From assembly GCA_036267255.1 (NCBI GenBank), contig DATAWK010000029.1, forward strand, positions 62,001 through 126,000: a stretch of DNA of 64,000 bases. Direction: 5' to 3'. The position numbers and the translations under genes were made by a program. Position 1 is the stretch's first letter, and the number at the start of each line of letters is the position of its first letter. Origin of the DNA: DATAWK01 sp036267255. GTDB lineage: Bacteria > Acidobacteriota > Terriglobia > Terriglobales > Acidobacteriaceae. The notes beneath the pieces were generated by a model that had not been told where the DNA came from, made no database searches, and saw only the letters and a program-made list of their open reading frames with translations. Positions 44,586-53,592 of this stretch are shown piece after piece.

Positions 44586-45536
44586 CTATTTTTCATCTTT
44601 CGGAATCGATTGGAATCCGTACTCGTGGTATATGGTTTGTGCTTCGGGCGTGGTGAGATAGGCAATCCACGCGCGTGCGGCCTCGACGTGGGGTGCGTTG
44701 CGCAAGACTGCGGCAGCATAAATTGCCGTGGTGTTCTGGGTTGCCGGAATCACAACGCCGCGAATAGGGTTGCCGATTTTCTCCTGAAATTTTACTTCCG
44801 AGGCCCAGGTGACCCCTGCATCTGATTTTCCTTCCATAATGCGCATTGGGGTCTGGCGATGGTGAATCTGTGTGAGGTAGGTGTCGCCGCTTTGGACTTT
44901 GGTTTGATACACGGTATGAAAGAGTTGTTCCCCGCCAGCCTTGCGCAGCGAGTCGCCAATCTGGCGCGCGACACCTTCCCAGGCTGGATTCGGCATCGAT
45001 AGTTTTACATTTTTGCGGCCAAGATCGTTCAATGTGCGAATGTTCTTTGGATTTTCTGCCTTCACCATAATCTCAAGGTCATTGGTCGCATAGGCAACGG
45101 GTGTTTCCACCAATTGCTGCTGGGCCATTTCTTTCACGGCACGGGCACCTGCTTCGTATACATCGGGCTGCACCTGAAGCGTTAAGTTACCCAGCGTCAG
45201 CGTGTTGTCGTTTGCAATCTGCTTCCTTAGAATGCCCGGCGGCAAAGTCTCATAGAAAATGTGGCCACGCAGTTCAGGATGGTGCGACTCAAATTCAGCG
45301 ATTAACGCAGGCAGGACGAAGAACTGGTTGCCGCCGATAAAAAGAACCAGCCTGGCATCGGCGGGGTTGCCGTGAAGATCAGGGACGTTATCGATGTCGT
45401 CGACTTGAAAGGTGTAGCCCTTGTTGACCGCCGGGTTGTTGGCACCTTTGCTCCAGGGCGGTGTGACCTGGGCAAGCAAAGACACACCGGAAGCCAGAGC
45501 AAGAGTAGCTAGGAGAACGTTTCTTCGACGGATCAT
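44586..45536 (-). CDS. Orphan periplasmic solute-binding protein (ModA-like fold)
   Basis: 316 residues; GGAAGA precedes the ATG. A signal peptide (VLLATLALASGVSLLAQ) is followed by a type-II periplasmic binding fold: LVLFIGGNQFFVLPALIAEFE, LEIMVKAENPKNIRTLNDLG, DAGVTWASEVKF and AARAWIAYLTTPEAQTIYHEYGF. This resembles molybdate/sulfate-type oxyanion-binding proteins. No ABC permease or ATPase is nearby, so it may feed or sense a substrate for the adjacent cytochromes, not serve transport. Confidence 0.85.
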   Translation of the reverse strand: MIRRRNVLLATLALASGVSLLAQVTPPWSKGANNPAVNKGYTFQVDDIDNVPDLHGNPADARLVLFIGGNQFFVLPALIAEFESHHPELRGHIFYETLPPGILRKQIANDNTLTLGNLTLQVQPDVYEAGARAVKEMAQQQLVETPVAYATNDLEIMVKAENPKNIRTLNDLGRKNVKLSMPNPAWEGVARQIGDSLRKAGGEQLFHTVYQTKVQSGDTYLTQIHHRQTPMRIMEGKSDAGVTWASEVKFQEKIGNPIRGVVIPATQNTTAIYAAAVLRNAPHVEAARAWIAYLTTPEAQTIYHEYGFQSIPKDEK

Positions 45537-45566
45537 TCTTCCATCTCTTTTCCTTCTGCACTTACT

Positions 45567-46283
45567 TCAACCAATAGTGATGTAAGTGAAATGGCCTTCA
45601 CTTTGCAGCAGAGCGATGGATGCCACCATCGAAGGAACGATCAAAACTCCGGGAAGCGTGTGTGCCTGCAAATCTTTCACGACCTCCTCGGGTTGCTGGG
45701 ACAGCTTGTTTACATGGATGACGGCGCGTGCCTGGCCTTCGATAGCTGTGTGGCAGCTTAAAAACTGTACCCCGCGCGACCTCAGGGCCTGCAGGCTGGA
45801 GTCCTGATAGAGCGAGCTATCGTCGTTCGGATCTTTCGAGGTATATTTCGGTGGATTGCCTGCGTCGCTTGGATCGAAGATATTTCGCGTGGCAGGTTCC
45901 CCTGTTTTCGGATCGGTCACTTTGAGCCATGCGCCAATCTGATATTTTTCCCAAACGTAGTCGTCATAGTTCAACAGATTGGATGGTCCATGCGTAGCAC
46001 TGACGATCTTGATCTGTTCTGCCGGAATTGCAAAGCCAAACTGGAGGCCATTGAGAGAATTTTTAATATGATCCAGAAAATTACCTTCGTTAATGCGAAT
46101 TACGTCATAGACCTGTTTAACGCGAGCAGGATGCTTCAAAATCCGGTCAAAGGTTGCCATCTTCCAATCAGAAGGACGGTAGACAAGCTCTGCATCCGCA
46201 TCTGCAGTTGTACCGAGTGCAGTAAGTGCGGCCAATCCCATAGCTGCCTGACCGACGAAAGACCTACGATTGATGGGGCTCAC
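45567..46283 (-). CDS. Tat-exported DsrE-like protein
   Basis: 238 residues from a GTG at 46283, preceded by AAGGAGAAG; longer starts lack export logic. The N-terminus NRRSFVGQAAMGLAALTALG is a twin-arginine signal. The rest resembles the DsrE/DsrF-like fold: EQIKIVSATHGPSNLLNYDD, a single cysteine in GVQFLSCHTAIEGQ, and the ending LPGVLIVPSMVASIALLQSEGHFTYI. DsrE-like proteins carry or transfer sulfane sulfur through a cysteine, which supports a sulfur role for this series. The start overlaps the preceding small gene by 20 bp. Confidence 0.78.
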   Translation of the reverse strand: MSPINRRSFVGQAAMGLAALTALGTTADADAELVYRPSDWKMATFDRILKHPARVKQVYDVIRINEGNFLDHIKNSLNGLQFGFAIPAEQIKIVSATHGPSNLLNYDDYVWEKYQIGAWLKVTDPKTGEPATRNIFDPSDAGNPPKYTSKDPNDDSSLYQDSSLQALRSRGVQFLSCHTAIEGQARAVIHVNKLSQQPEEVVKDLQAHTLPGVLIVPSMVASIALLQSEGHFTYITIG

Positions 46284-46503
46284 GATCTTCTCCTTGATTA
46301 TGATTTGGGTTGTTGTTCGAAGCTGGTAAATGTATGGGTCCGGTATGCGCTTCGTTTGCACGCGAACCATCCGTAATGCCGAGATTGTCTAGAAATCGAT
46401 ACTTTGGAAATTCGCTGCGCCTACGGAAGACGGGCCATACGCGATGAGCGAGGATTAGTGCGATCAGAATGATCGTAATGACAGCGACGAGCCATGCAGT
46501 CAT
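46264..46503 (-). CDS. Small single-helix membrane protein beside the cbb3 oxidase
   Basis: 79 residues. Its ATG overlaps the oxidase stop as ATGA (46500-46503), so it is translationally coupled to it. One hydrophobic helix (about 3-20, WLVAVITIILIALILAH) is followed by a polar, Asn-rich tail. Size, topology and position recall CcoQ-type small subunits, but the sequence does not prove this. Confidence 0.72.
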   Translation of the reverse strand: MTAWLVAVITIILIALILAHRVWPVFRRRSEFPKYRFLDNLGITDGSRANEAHTGPIHLPASNNNPNHNQGEDREPHQS

Positions 46504-49121
46504 GGAGCTATCTCCCCTATCTGCTTTGGTGTCGATGCATGCTTGCCAGGATAATCTTGCGGTGTCCGATAAAACGAGCGGATGTAGTAGGTAACCGCCT
46601 GTATCTCCTGGGGAGTCAGCAGGGGCCACGCTGCCATTGCGCTGCCGGGAACTCCGTGATGCAGAACATATTCTGCGGCAGGGTACGAAGGCAACACTTC
46701 ATGAAAATCTGTTGGGCGCGGATTGTACTTGTTTGCCGCAGGGCCATTGCCGGAAAGAACTTCTCCGTGACACTGAACACAGTGGGTTTCGTAGATACGG
46801 CGTCCTGCTTCCAGCAAGACAGAAGCGGGCGCCCACATCTTGTCCGGCGCAAGATCGGGTGCCTGACCCAGGGAGGCGGTGTATGCCGCGACCGCGCGGA
46901 GCTGATCCGATGGTAAGTTGTTCCATGCGGGCATGGCTGATCCTCTCACGCCGACTTGCAGTACGCGCCAGATACGCTGGTCCGTTAGTGTAAACCCTGT
47001 AAGGTTGAAGGCAACAGGTCGCAAGGCTTCTCCTCCAGGAGAAGCGCCGTCGCCGTTGGCTCCGTGGCATCCGGAACAATTATGCAGAAATACCTGCCTG
47101 CCTTCATCCCAATGTACCGGGGTCGTTTGGATTGGCATCTCAGTGGCCACCGGCTGCGGTTTGGGAGAAAGAGTGTTCGCAGCACGACCCAGGGTGTTCA
47201 GGTATGCGACCAGATCCAATGCAGCCTGCGTGGGCTTCGATGGGCTGCCGTCATACATCCAGGGATAGGCAGGCATGATGGAATCTGGAACGATATACCG
47301 TGGATTGTATAAATGCACGAGTTGCCAGTCGTTGGGGTGTTTTTTTGTCTCGCGGGCAAGATCGGGACCAATGCGGCGGGTGCCCCACATCTGAGGAAAC
47401 TCGCGCTGTGTCTCCCACGCCTGAGTGGGTGGTCCGAAGCGGCGCTCATCTGCGGCCGTAAAGCGGACCTGTTCCGTGTGGCAGTAGGCGCAGCCATTCT
47501 TTGCATACAGGTCGCGTCCGTGAATCTCTGCCGCGGAGAGGTATAGTCGGGCAGCTTTGGGAGTGGTGCGATCAATTTCTGCATGCAGGTGAATGGCTGG
47601 AAAAACACCGAGAGCAAGAAATGAGACAAAGAAAAACATCATGCCCGCGCCGAAGACCGTAGCGTAAGCGGTGTTGATCCAGGAATACGTCCGCGTGGAA
47701 TCGGAGATGGGCGCGCCGTTCTTGAGAAAATCGTTCTCGGCGCCAGCGCTTTCGTTGACCACGACTGCCAAGCGATGGTCTGTATTCCTTGGGCCAGTAA
47801 GAAAGCTGACAGCGAAAACGATGAAGCCAGAGAGCAGAAGACATCCGTCGAAGGTCCGGAAGAGCCAATAGGGTTTCGAGGCACGCACGGATTCGATCCA
47901 CGGAAGTGAGCTTTGCCAAAGAGCTGCTTGTATCAATCCTGCCACGGTCAAGTCGGCAACCATCAACCCCAGGCCTGTTACCAGCAGCCAATACGACCAT
48001 CCGAGCGCGCGCCGGCTAAAACGGACACCCGGCATACGTTGCCAGATGTGTGCCAGGCCGCCCATTGCCGCGAAAGAGGCAAAGCCAATCATCGCCAGAT
48101 GCGAATGCCCGATAACCCAATCCGTGAAGTGGATATAGCGATTGAAGGCCATGACAGCCTGGGCCGAGCCTTGAATGCTGACAACAAGGTAGAGCACGAT
48201 GCTGGTCCACAGAAAACGGAACGGGATGTCTTCCAATACTGTCGCTGCAATCGCAATCGGAATTGAGAGCAACAGGTTGGTCACCACCAGGATCACGTCC
48301 ACACCCTGATAGAGCGATGCGACCTCCGACGCATGCTGCGCCGCCATTGGCAGCGACGACAGAATGTAGTGATGGATTCCATTCAACGGGTAGGCCATAA
48401 ACAGAAGCCAGAAGCCGATCATGGAATAAAAGTGGCTGTAGATGGGCCTGCGTGTGACAGCGGGAAGAACAAAGTACGCAATGGCGACGCCGAAGGGCGT
48501 GACAAACAGTCCTACCGCATCGTGAATCCAGAGCCCGCTGAATGCTGCCCCCATGGCGCCGGGAAGCAGGTGAGGCATCAGGTTGCCCAGCGGGAAGGCC
48601 AGTGTGGTAAAGGTGATTCCACCAAGTAGATACCAGCCTGCAACATAAATTTCCGATGCGCCGCACTGGATAAACGGCAGTACAAATTGAACGATGAGCA
48701 AAATAAAAGATAGTTCGATGACTGCGGCAATCACCAGAGGGAATTCGGCCCACTCCAGCGGCTGGTTGTAGCCTGCCAGCACCAGCGTCCATCCACCAAG
48801 AACGGCAATGACATTCCAGATCCAGAACATTGCCCAGCCCAGGCGCCGGTTGGTGACAGGATGGCGCGTGAGAAAGGGAACAGCGTAGTACAAAAATGCT
48901 ATGAACGCGTTGCCGAGCCATGCATAGAGAATGCCTTGTGTGTGGTCGTAGCGCAGACGCCCCCAGGTCCACGCAGCATGTCCCGTCAGGAACGATGGCG
49001 CGTTGAATTTAATCGAAACCATCAAGCCGAAGAGTGCGGAGAGCAACAATCCGCAGAAGGCGGCATAGGTGTGGGCTCGGATCAGCCGGGATTCGATCGG
49101 GATGTCTGTGCGTGCCGTCAT
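46500..49121 (-). CDS. Single-chain cbb3-type cytochrome c oxidase (CcoN-CcoO-cytochrome c fusion)
   Basis: 873 residues. The CcoN part (1-450, about 12 helices) keeps the haem/copper ligands: H60 (low-spin haem b), H200 with H250/H251 (CuB), H339 and H341 (haems b3 and b), and Y244, spaced from the His pair as in the known Tyr-His cross-link. The CcoO part (about 480-650) has one helix (486-508), C543-A-Y-C-H547 and the ligand M616 in SIMPAYP. Two more cytochrome c domains follow (C682-S-G-C-H686 and C781-V-Q-C-H785), as in CcoP but without its membrane helix. The enzyme would reduce O2 at the inner membrane with high affinity. No in-frame stop separates the parts. Confidence 0.93.
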   Translation of the reverse strand: MTARTDIPIESRLIRAHTYAAFCGLLLSALFGLMVSIKFNAPSFLTGHAAWTWGRLRYDHTQGILYAWLGNAFIAFLYYAVPFLTRHPVTNRRLGWAMFWIWNVIAVLGGWTLVLAGYNQPLEWAEFPLVIAAVIELSFILLIVQFVLPFIQCGASEIYVAGWYLLGGITFTTLAFPLGNLMPHLLPGAMGAAFSGLWIHDAVGLFVTPFGVAIAYFVLPAVTRRPIYSHFYSMIGFWLLFMAYPLNGIHHYILSSLPMAAQHASEVASLYQGVDVILVVTNLLLSIPIAIAATVLEDIPFRFLWTSIVLYLVVSIQGSAQAVMAFNRYIHFTDWVIGHSHLAMIGFASFAAMGGLAHIWQRMPGVRFSRRALGWSYWLLVTGLGLMVADLTVAGLIQAALWQSSLPWIESVRASKPYWLFRTFDGCLLLSGFIVFAVSFLTGPRNTDHRLAVVVNESAGAENDFLKNGAPISDSTRTYSWINTAYATVFGAGMMFFFVSFLALGVFPAIHLHAEIDRTTPKAARLYLSAAEIHGRDLYAKNGCAYCHTEQVRFTAADERRFGPPTQAWETQREFPQMWGTRRIGPDLARETKKHPNDWQLVHLYNPRYIVPDSIMPAYPWMYDGSPSKPTQAALDLVAYLNTLGRAANTLSPKPQPVATEMPIQTTPVHWDEGRQVFLHNCSGCHGANGDGASPGGEALRPVAFNLTGFTLTDQRIWRVLQVGVRGSAMPAWNNLPSDQLRAVAAYTASLGQAPDLAPDKMWAPASVLLEAGRRIYETHCVQCHGEVLSGNGPAANKYNPRPTDFHEVLPSYPAAEYVLHHGVPGSAMAAWPLLTPQEIQAVTYYIRSFYRTPQDYPGKHASTPKQIGEIAP

Positions 49122-49143
49122 CCACTCTCTGATTAAGGACTAT

Positions 49144-49332
49144 CTAATGCGCAATGCTGTTCGATATAGCTTCTGTCGTCCGATGCTGTGTGACGCGTGC
49201 TCTGCCAGGATCGAAAGAACCCGGATCTACCAATAGAATGACGGTGAAAGAAATGAGCAACGCAAACAGGAAAAGGCCGGCAAGAAAGATTTTTTGCCCT
49301 CTCGACAGAGTTGCACGGTTTTTATCCGCCAT
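49144..49332 (-). CDS. Small membrane protein upstream of the cbb3 fusion
   Basis: 62 residues with GGAGAAA before the ATG. One helix (about 14-35, KIFLAGLFLFALLISFTVILL) is followed by a short polar tail. It begins the minus-strand oxidase series and lies 22 bp before the fusion gene, so it may be an accessory or assembly subunit (compare CcoS/CcoH-type small proteins). The family is not recognised. Confidence 0.7.
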   Translation of the reverse strand: MADKNRATLSRGQKIFLAGLFLFALLISFTVILLVDPGSFDPGRARVTQHRTTEAISNSIAH

Positions 49333-49500
49333 CGTTTCTCCAATTAGAACTCAACTTGATCGCTCCCGGAAACTATGACGTGATTGGATGGAGTCTGCCG
49401 ACAAACAGAATGTATCAGGATTGTTGCAATCCCAGGCACGACGTCAGAGGAATGGCAGGAAGCAATGGACGGAGCGGTCTCAGAACGATGAAACGATCGC

Positions 49501-51225
49501 CTACATGCCGTCATAGTTGGGGCCGCCGCCACCTTCAGGTGGAACCCAATTGATGATCTGATACGGGTCCATGATGTCGCAGGTCTTACAGTGGACGCAG
49601 TTTGCGAAGTTAATGTGCAAGTCCTTCTGCAGATGACCGCCGTCCTCACTTTGCGTTTCCACCATTTCGTAGACGGATGCCGGACAGAAGAATTGACAGG
49701 GATTGCCGAATTCCTTTGTGCAGCGATTGTTGCAGATGTCGAGATCGGCGATGACCAGGTGCGTCGGCTGGTCGTCGTCGTGCCGGGTACCGGAGTGATA
49801 CACGTCGGTAAGTTTGTCGAAGGTGAGCTTGCCATCGCCTTTGGCTTGCCCCAGAAACTGCGTGCGGTGAAGATCAGTCAGACCGACGGCATCGAGATGC
49901 CGCATTTTTTCGTATCCGGGATGCGATTTGGAATCGGGGCCGAGATTTGCGCCGCCCATCAACTGCTGGAGGCCAGCCTTGACCATGCCGTCGACGAGGC
50001 CATGCTCAAATGCCTGATGGAAGTTGCGGACGGGATAGAGTTCCTCGCGGATCCAACTGGCATCGACACGAGCTTTATAGGCAGCAAGCTGGGTAGAAGA
50101 AGTGTCACCGCTCAGCAATGCATCGAAGGCAGTTTCTGCCGCGAGCATGCCGCTTTTGATGGCCAGATGGATGCCCTTGAGCCGCTGAGAGTTCAGAAAT
50201 CCTGCAGAGTCTCCCGTCAGCATCCAGCCATTGCCATACATCTGGGGCATGGAGTTCCAGCCGCCATAAGGCAAACTCTTCGCGCCGTAGCGAACCATCT
50301 TGCCGCCTGCAAGCAGGTCGCGGAGAAAAGGATGTTCCTTGAAAGACTGGAAGGCGTGATGCGGATCGGTGCGCGGATCTTCATAGTCCAGGCCCGTGAC
50401 GTAGCCGACCGAGAGCAATGTGTCTGAGATGCCATAAATCCACGCGCCCCCGTATTCCTTTGTTGTGAGGGGATAGCCCAACGTATAAATTACTTCGCCT
50501 TTAGCGACGCGGCCTGCAGGAACTTCCCACAGCTCTTTGATGCCGACGCCGTAGACCTGTGCGTGGTTCGAGTCTTCGAGATGAAATTGCTGCACGATCT
50601 GCTTGGTGCAGGAGCCGCGCGGCCCCTCAGCAAAGATAGTGACTTTGGAGCGGAGATCATAACCGGGCTCGAAGTTGGCTTTGGGCTGCCCGCTTTTGTC
50701 AACGCCTTTGTCGTCTGTCTGGACGCCCAGCACGCGATCTCCATCGAGCAGGACTTCGCTGGCCGCAAAGCCGGTAAAGACTGTGATGCCGGCCTCTTCC
50801 ACTTTTTGTGCCATCCACTTCACAAATTTGTTGATGGAGATGACGTAGTTGCCATGATCGCGCATGGGGGGTGGTGTGAAGGGAAACTTGCGCTTGCCAG
50901 TACGGGTGAGAAAGTAGACGGATTCTTTGGTGCATTCGCCATCGATAGGAGCTTCTGTTTCAAAGCCCGGTAGCAGCTCTCGCATAGAGCGTGGATCAAG
51001 CAAAGCACCGGAGAGGCAGTGCTGACCGGCTTCGCGGGCTTTCTCCAGCACATAAATATTGTCTTTGGTCAGGGGTGCATCGGGATTTACAGCGTTGTGT
51101 GCGTCGATGAGTTGCGAAAGGCGCAACGCACAGGCCATGCCAGCCGGGCCACCGCCGACGATGACGACGTCGGCTTCCATCTGCGGACGCTCAATGCCTT
51201 CAATCGGTTCACGAAAATGGATCAT
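49501..51225 (-). CDS. Electron transfer flavoprotein-ubiquinone oxidoreductase
   Basis: 574 residues. It passes electrons from reduced ETF to the quinone pool. FAD motif VVIVGGGPAGMACALRL (about 21-37), GHCLSGALLDP-like quinone/FAD region (GQHCLSGALL), and the C-terminal 4Fe-4S cluster cysteines in NCVHCKTCDIMDP, with further cysteines in ICNNRCTKEFGNPCQFFCP. Length is normal. It is the last gene of the minus-strand etfB-small-etfA-ETF-QO series, 42 bp after etfA. Confidence 0.96.
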   Translation of the reverse strand: MIHFREPIEGIERPQMEADVVIVGGGPAGMACALRLSQLIDAHNAVNPDAPLTKDNIYVLEKAREAGQHCLSGALLDPRSMRELLPGFETEAPIDGECTKESVYFLTRTGKRKFPFTPPPMRDHGNYVISINKFVKWMAQKVEEAGITVFTGFAASEVLLDGDRVLGVQTDDKGVDKSGQPKANFEPGYDLRSKVTIFAEGPRGSCTKQIVQQFHLEDSNHAQVYGVGIKELWEVPAGRVAKGEVIYTLGYPLTTKEYGGAWIYGISDTLLSVGYVTGLDYEDPRTDPHHAFQSFKEHPFLRDLLAGGKMVRYGAKSLPYGGWNSMPQMYGNGWMLTGDSAGFLNSQRLKGIHLAIKSGMLAAETAFDALLSGDTSSTQLAAYKARVDASWIREELYPVRNFHQAFEHGLVDGMVKAGLQQLMGGANLGPDSKSHPGYEKMRHLDAVGLTDLHRTQFLGQAKGDGKLTFDKLTDVYHSGTRHDDDQPTHLVIADLDICNNRCTKEFGNPCQFFCPASVYEMVETQSEDGGHLQKDLHINFANCVHCKTCDIMDPYQIINWVPPEGGGGPNYDGM

Positions 51226-51267
51226 AGGAGAACGAACTCTCTGCGGTATTCCAGAAAAGCCAGAGGA

Positions 51268-52257
51268 CTATGCTCCTGCTTTGGCTTTCTTGATTTCTTC
51301 GGTCAGCGCTGGAACGACGTCGAAGATATTGCCGACGATGCCAATATCGGCGATTTCGAAGATGGGAGCTTCGGCATCCTTGTTGATCGCGACAATCGTG
51401 CGCGAGCCCTTCATGCCAACGATATGTTGAATTGCTCCGCTGATGCCGAGCGCGATGTACAGCTTGGGCGCAATTGTCTGGCCGGAGCTGCCGATCTGCC
51501 GGTCGAGTGGCAGCCAGCCCGCATCGCAGATAGGCCGCGAGGCGGCAATATCACCGCCGAGTATCTTAGCCAGGTCTTCAGCCATCGCCATGTTCTTCTG
51601 TTCCTTGATGCCGCGGCCTACGGCCACGATGACCTCCGCCTGCGAGAGATCGACGGCCTGCTTGGCTTCCTTGAAGATTTCATGCGCGGTGACACGGATG
51701 ATGCCTTCGGGAACGGTGACCTGAAGGGTCTCTATGGGTGCCGTCCCAGCCTCGGCCAGGTCGCCACGGAAGGCGGCATTCTGAAATGTGGCCAGGTAGG
51801 GACCATCGCCGGCAAACGACACATCGGCTGCAAATTTTCCCTGAAACATCTGGCGCGTAAAGAGCAGTTTGCCATTTTCATACTTGTAACCCACGGCATC
51901 GGGGATGACGGTCTTTCCCATGGCCAGTGCCAGGCTGGGAACGAAGTCGCGCACCTGATAGGTATGCGGCATCAGGATGAGCTTCGGTGTGTGGGTCTTC
52001 AGAAATTCGCGTAATGCATAGACGTACGCGTCGGAAGTGTACGTGGCGAGTTGCGGTGACTCAATTGCGTAGACTTTGGCGGCCTTTCGCTTGGCCAACT
52101 CCTGTGCCACGGCGCCGATATCCTGGCCAAGGATGGCAATCTCCACCTGCCAGCCGGTATCTTTGGCGATGGACTGTGCGGCAGCTATGGTTTCCAGCGA
52201 TACGCGGTTCAGTTTGCCCGCCTGCTGCTCCACGACGACAAGGATTGTTTCTGCCAT
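51268..52257 (-). CDS. etfA: Electron transfer flavoprotein alpha subunit
   Basis: 329 residues from the ATG at 52257, preceded by AGGAAAG; a longer start adds seven residues. The C-terminal FAD-binding domain has QIGSSGQTIAPKLYIALGISGAIQHIVGM-type sequence (given here by its key parts: GQTI, ALGISGAIQH) and INKDAEAPIF. With EtfB it carries electrons from acyl-CoA and related dehydrogenases to ETF-QO. Confidence 0.96.
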   Translation of the reverse strand: MAETILVVVEQQAGKLNRVSLETIAAAQSIAKDTGWQVEIAILGQDIGAVAQELAKRKAAKVYAIESPQLATYTSDAYVYALREFLKTHTPKLILMPHTYQVRDFVPSLALAMGKTVIPDAVGYKYENGKLLFTRQMFQGKFAADVSFAGDGPYLATFQNAAFRGDLAEAGTAPIETLQVTVPEGIIRVTAHEIFKEAKQAVDLSQAEVIVAVGRGIKEQKNMAMAEDLAKILGGDIAASRPICDAGWLPLDRQIGSSGQTIAPKLYIALGISGAIQHIVGMKGSRTIVAINKDAEAPIFEIADIGIVGNIFDVVPALTEEIKKAKAGA

Positions 52258-52365
52258 ACAGCTTTCCTGACTTCCCAAAGAGTTGATTCAGCGCATACGC
52301 GCCGGAGAGGACGCCCGCAAGGCAATCATCGAGTGCTCACGTAACAAAGCAGCGGGCAAGAATAT

Positions 52366-52644
52366 CTAGTTAAACTCCGGTACGCCCCGGCGCAGGGCAG
52401 AGCCTGAGATCCAGCAGATGACGGACAGGATGCCTGCGAGGATCATGTAATAGCCCATAGGGTGCGTCCAGCCCGGTCCGTACGTGAAATCCTGACCCGC
52501 CCAGACGGTGAGCAAAATGGCGACAAAGCCAAACTGGAATCCCATTACCTGTAAAAGCAGGCCCTTCTGGCGACGCTTGTCGAGTTGGGCCACCTGGTCG
52601 GGTGTGAGGATGCGTTCTTCTACAGGCAGCAACATATTCGGCAT
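52366..52644 (-). CDS. Small membrane protein between etfB and etfA
   Basis: 92 residues; a strong AAGGAG precedes the ATG. Two hydrophobic helices (about 35-49 and 65-82) follow a charged N-terminus (VEERILTPDQVAQLDKRRQKG) and are joined by a short loop with YGPGWTHP. No known domain. Its place inside the etf series and its good ribosome site argue that it is real and co-expressed; it might anchor the ETF system to the membrane, but that is a guess. Confidence 0.72.
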   Translation of the reverse strand: MPNMLLPVEERILTPDQVAQLDKRRQKGLLLQVMGFQFGFVAILLTVWAGQDFTYGPGWTHPMGYYMILAGILSVICWISGSALRRGVPEFN

Positions 52645-52720
52645 CGTTCGGTTCTCCTTCAGATATATCTCGATGCAGCCTGGACCGGAAATCCCGGGCA
52701 GGCAAATCTATTCATATCCA

Positions 52721-53491
52721 TTAAAACACGCGGACTTCATTTCGTAGCTTCTCAACCAGCTTCCGGGCCAGCTCCGTGGGCGAACCCTCCAGCATTTCGG
52801 TCTGCTTTTGCTTTACAGGAACATACAGGCGTTCGATTTTCTGCAAATTGGGGCTAAGCTTGCTTTGTACATCGGCCAGCGTCAGCCGCTTGACGGGCTT
52901 GTTTTTGGCCTGTTTGATGCCGATCAGCGTGGCATAGCGCAACTTGTTGATACCGCTCTGGATGGTAAGAACACAGGGCAGCGGCATGTCCATGAACTGA
53001 TAATGCCCGGCTTCCAATTCGCGCTTCAGCTTTACGCCGGTATCGGTTTTTTCAATGCCGATGATGATGGTGGCGTGGGGCCAGCCCAGCAACTCGGCCA
53101 GCAGCACACCGGTCTGGGCGAAGCCATAGTCATCCGACTGCAGGCCGGTAAAGACCATGTCAAAACTCTCGCCCTCCATCGCCGCGGCAATGGCACGGGC
53201 GGTATTGACGGCGTCCATCCCGACGAAGCCGTCGTCTTCAAGATGAATGGCGCGGTCGGCGCCCTTGGCCAATGCTTCGCGCAGCACCTGCTGGGAGCGC
53301 GTGGGGCCAGCCGTTACGACGACAACCTCACCACCATGCTTCTCCTTTTGGCGTAAGGCCTCTTCGAGTGCGTAGGCGTCCGGCTCATTCACTTCGTAGG
53401 AGACGTCGTCGCGAATCCACGTTCCACTCTCATTCAGCTTGAGCGGCGCGTCTTTCTGTGGAACCTGCTTGATGCAAACCAGAATCTTCAT
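52721..53491 (-). CDS. etfB: Electron transfer flavoprotein beta subunit
   Basis: 256 residues. MKILVCIKQVPQ at the start, NEPDAYALEEALR, and the AMP-binding segment VFTGLQSDDYGFAQTGVLLAELL are typical. It heterodimerises with EtfA. It leads the minus-strand series. The 100 bp upstream gap shows nothing notable. Confidence 0.96.
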   Translation of the reverse strand: MKILVCIKQVPQKDAPLKLNESGTWIRDDVSYEVNEPDAYALEEALRQKEKHGGEVVVVTAGPTRSQQVLREALAKGADRAIHLEDDGFVGMDAVNTARAIAAAMEGESFDMVFTGLQSDDYGFAQTGVLLAELLGWPHATIIIGIEKTDTGVKLKRELEAGHYQFMDMPLPCVLTIQSGINKLRYATLIGIKQAKNKPVKRLTLADVQSKLSPNLQKIERLYVPVKQKQTEMLEGSPTELARKLVEKLRNEVRVF

Positions 53492-53592
53492 AGGGTGTTG
53501 AGGCGGTCGTTCCAGACAATCGCTGTGTTGGCGCGTTCCAAGGTACGACGCGTTAGTGTAACTGAAACTTTGTTCCGTGGTCGAATATGGAA

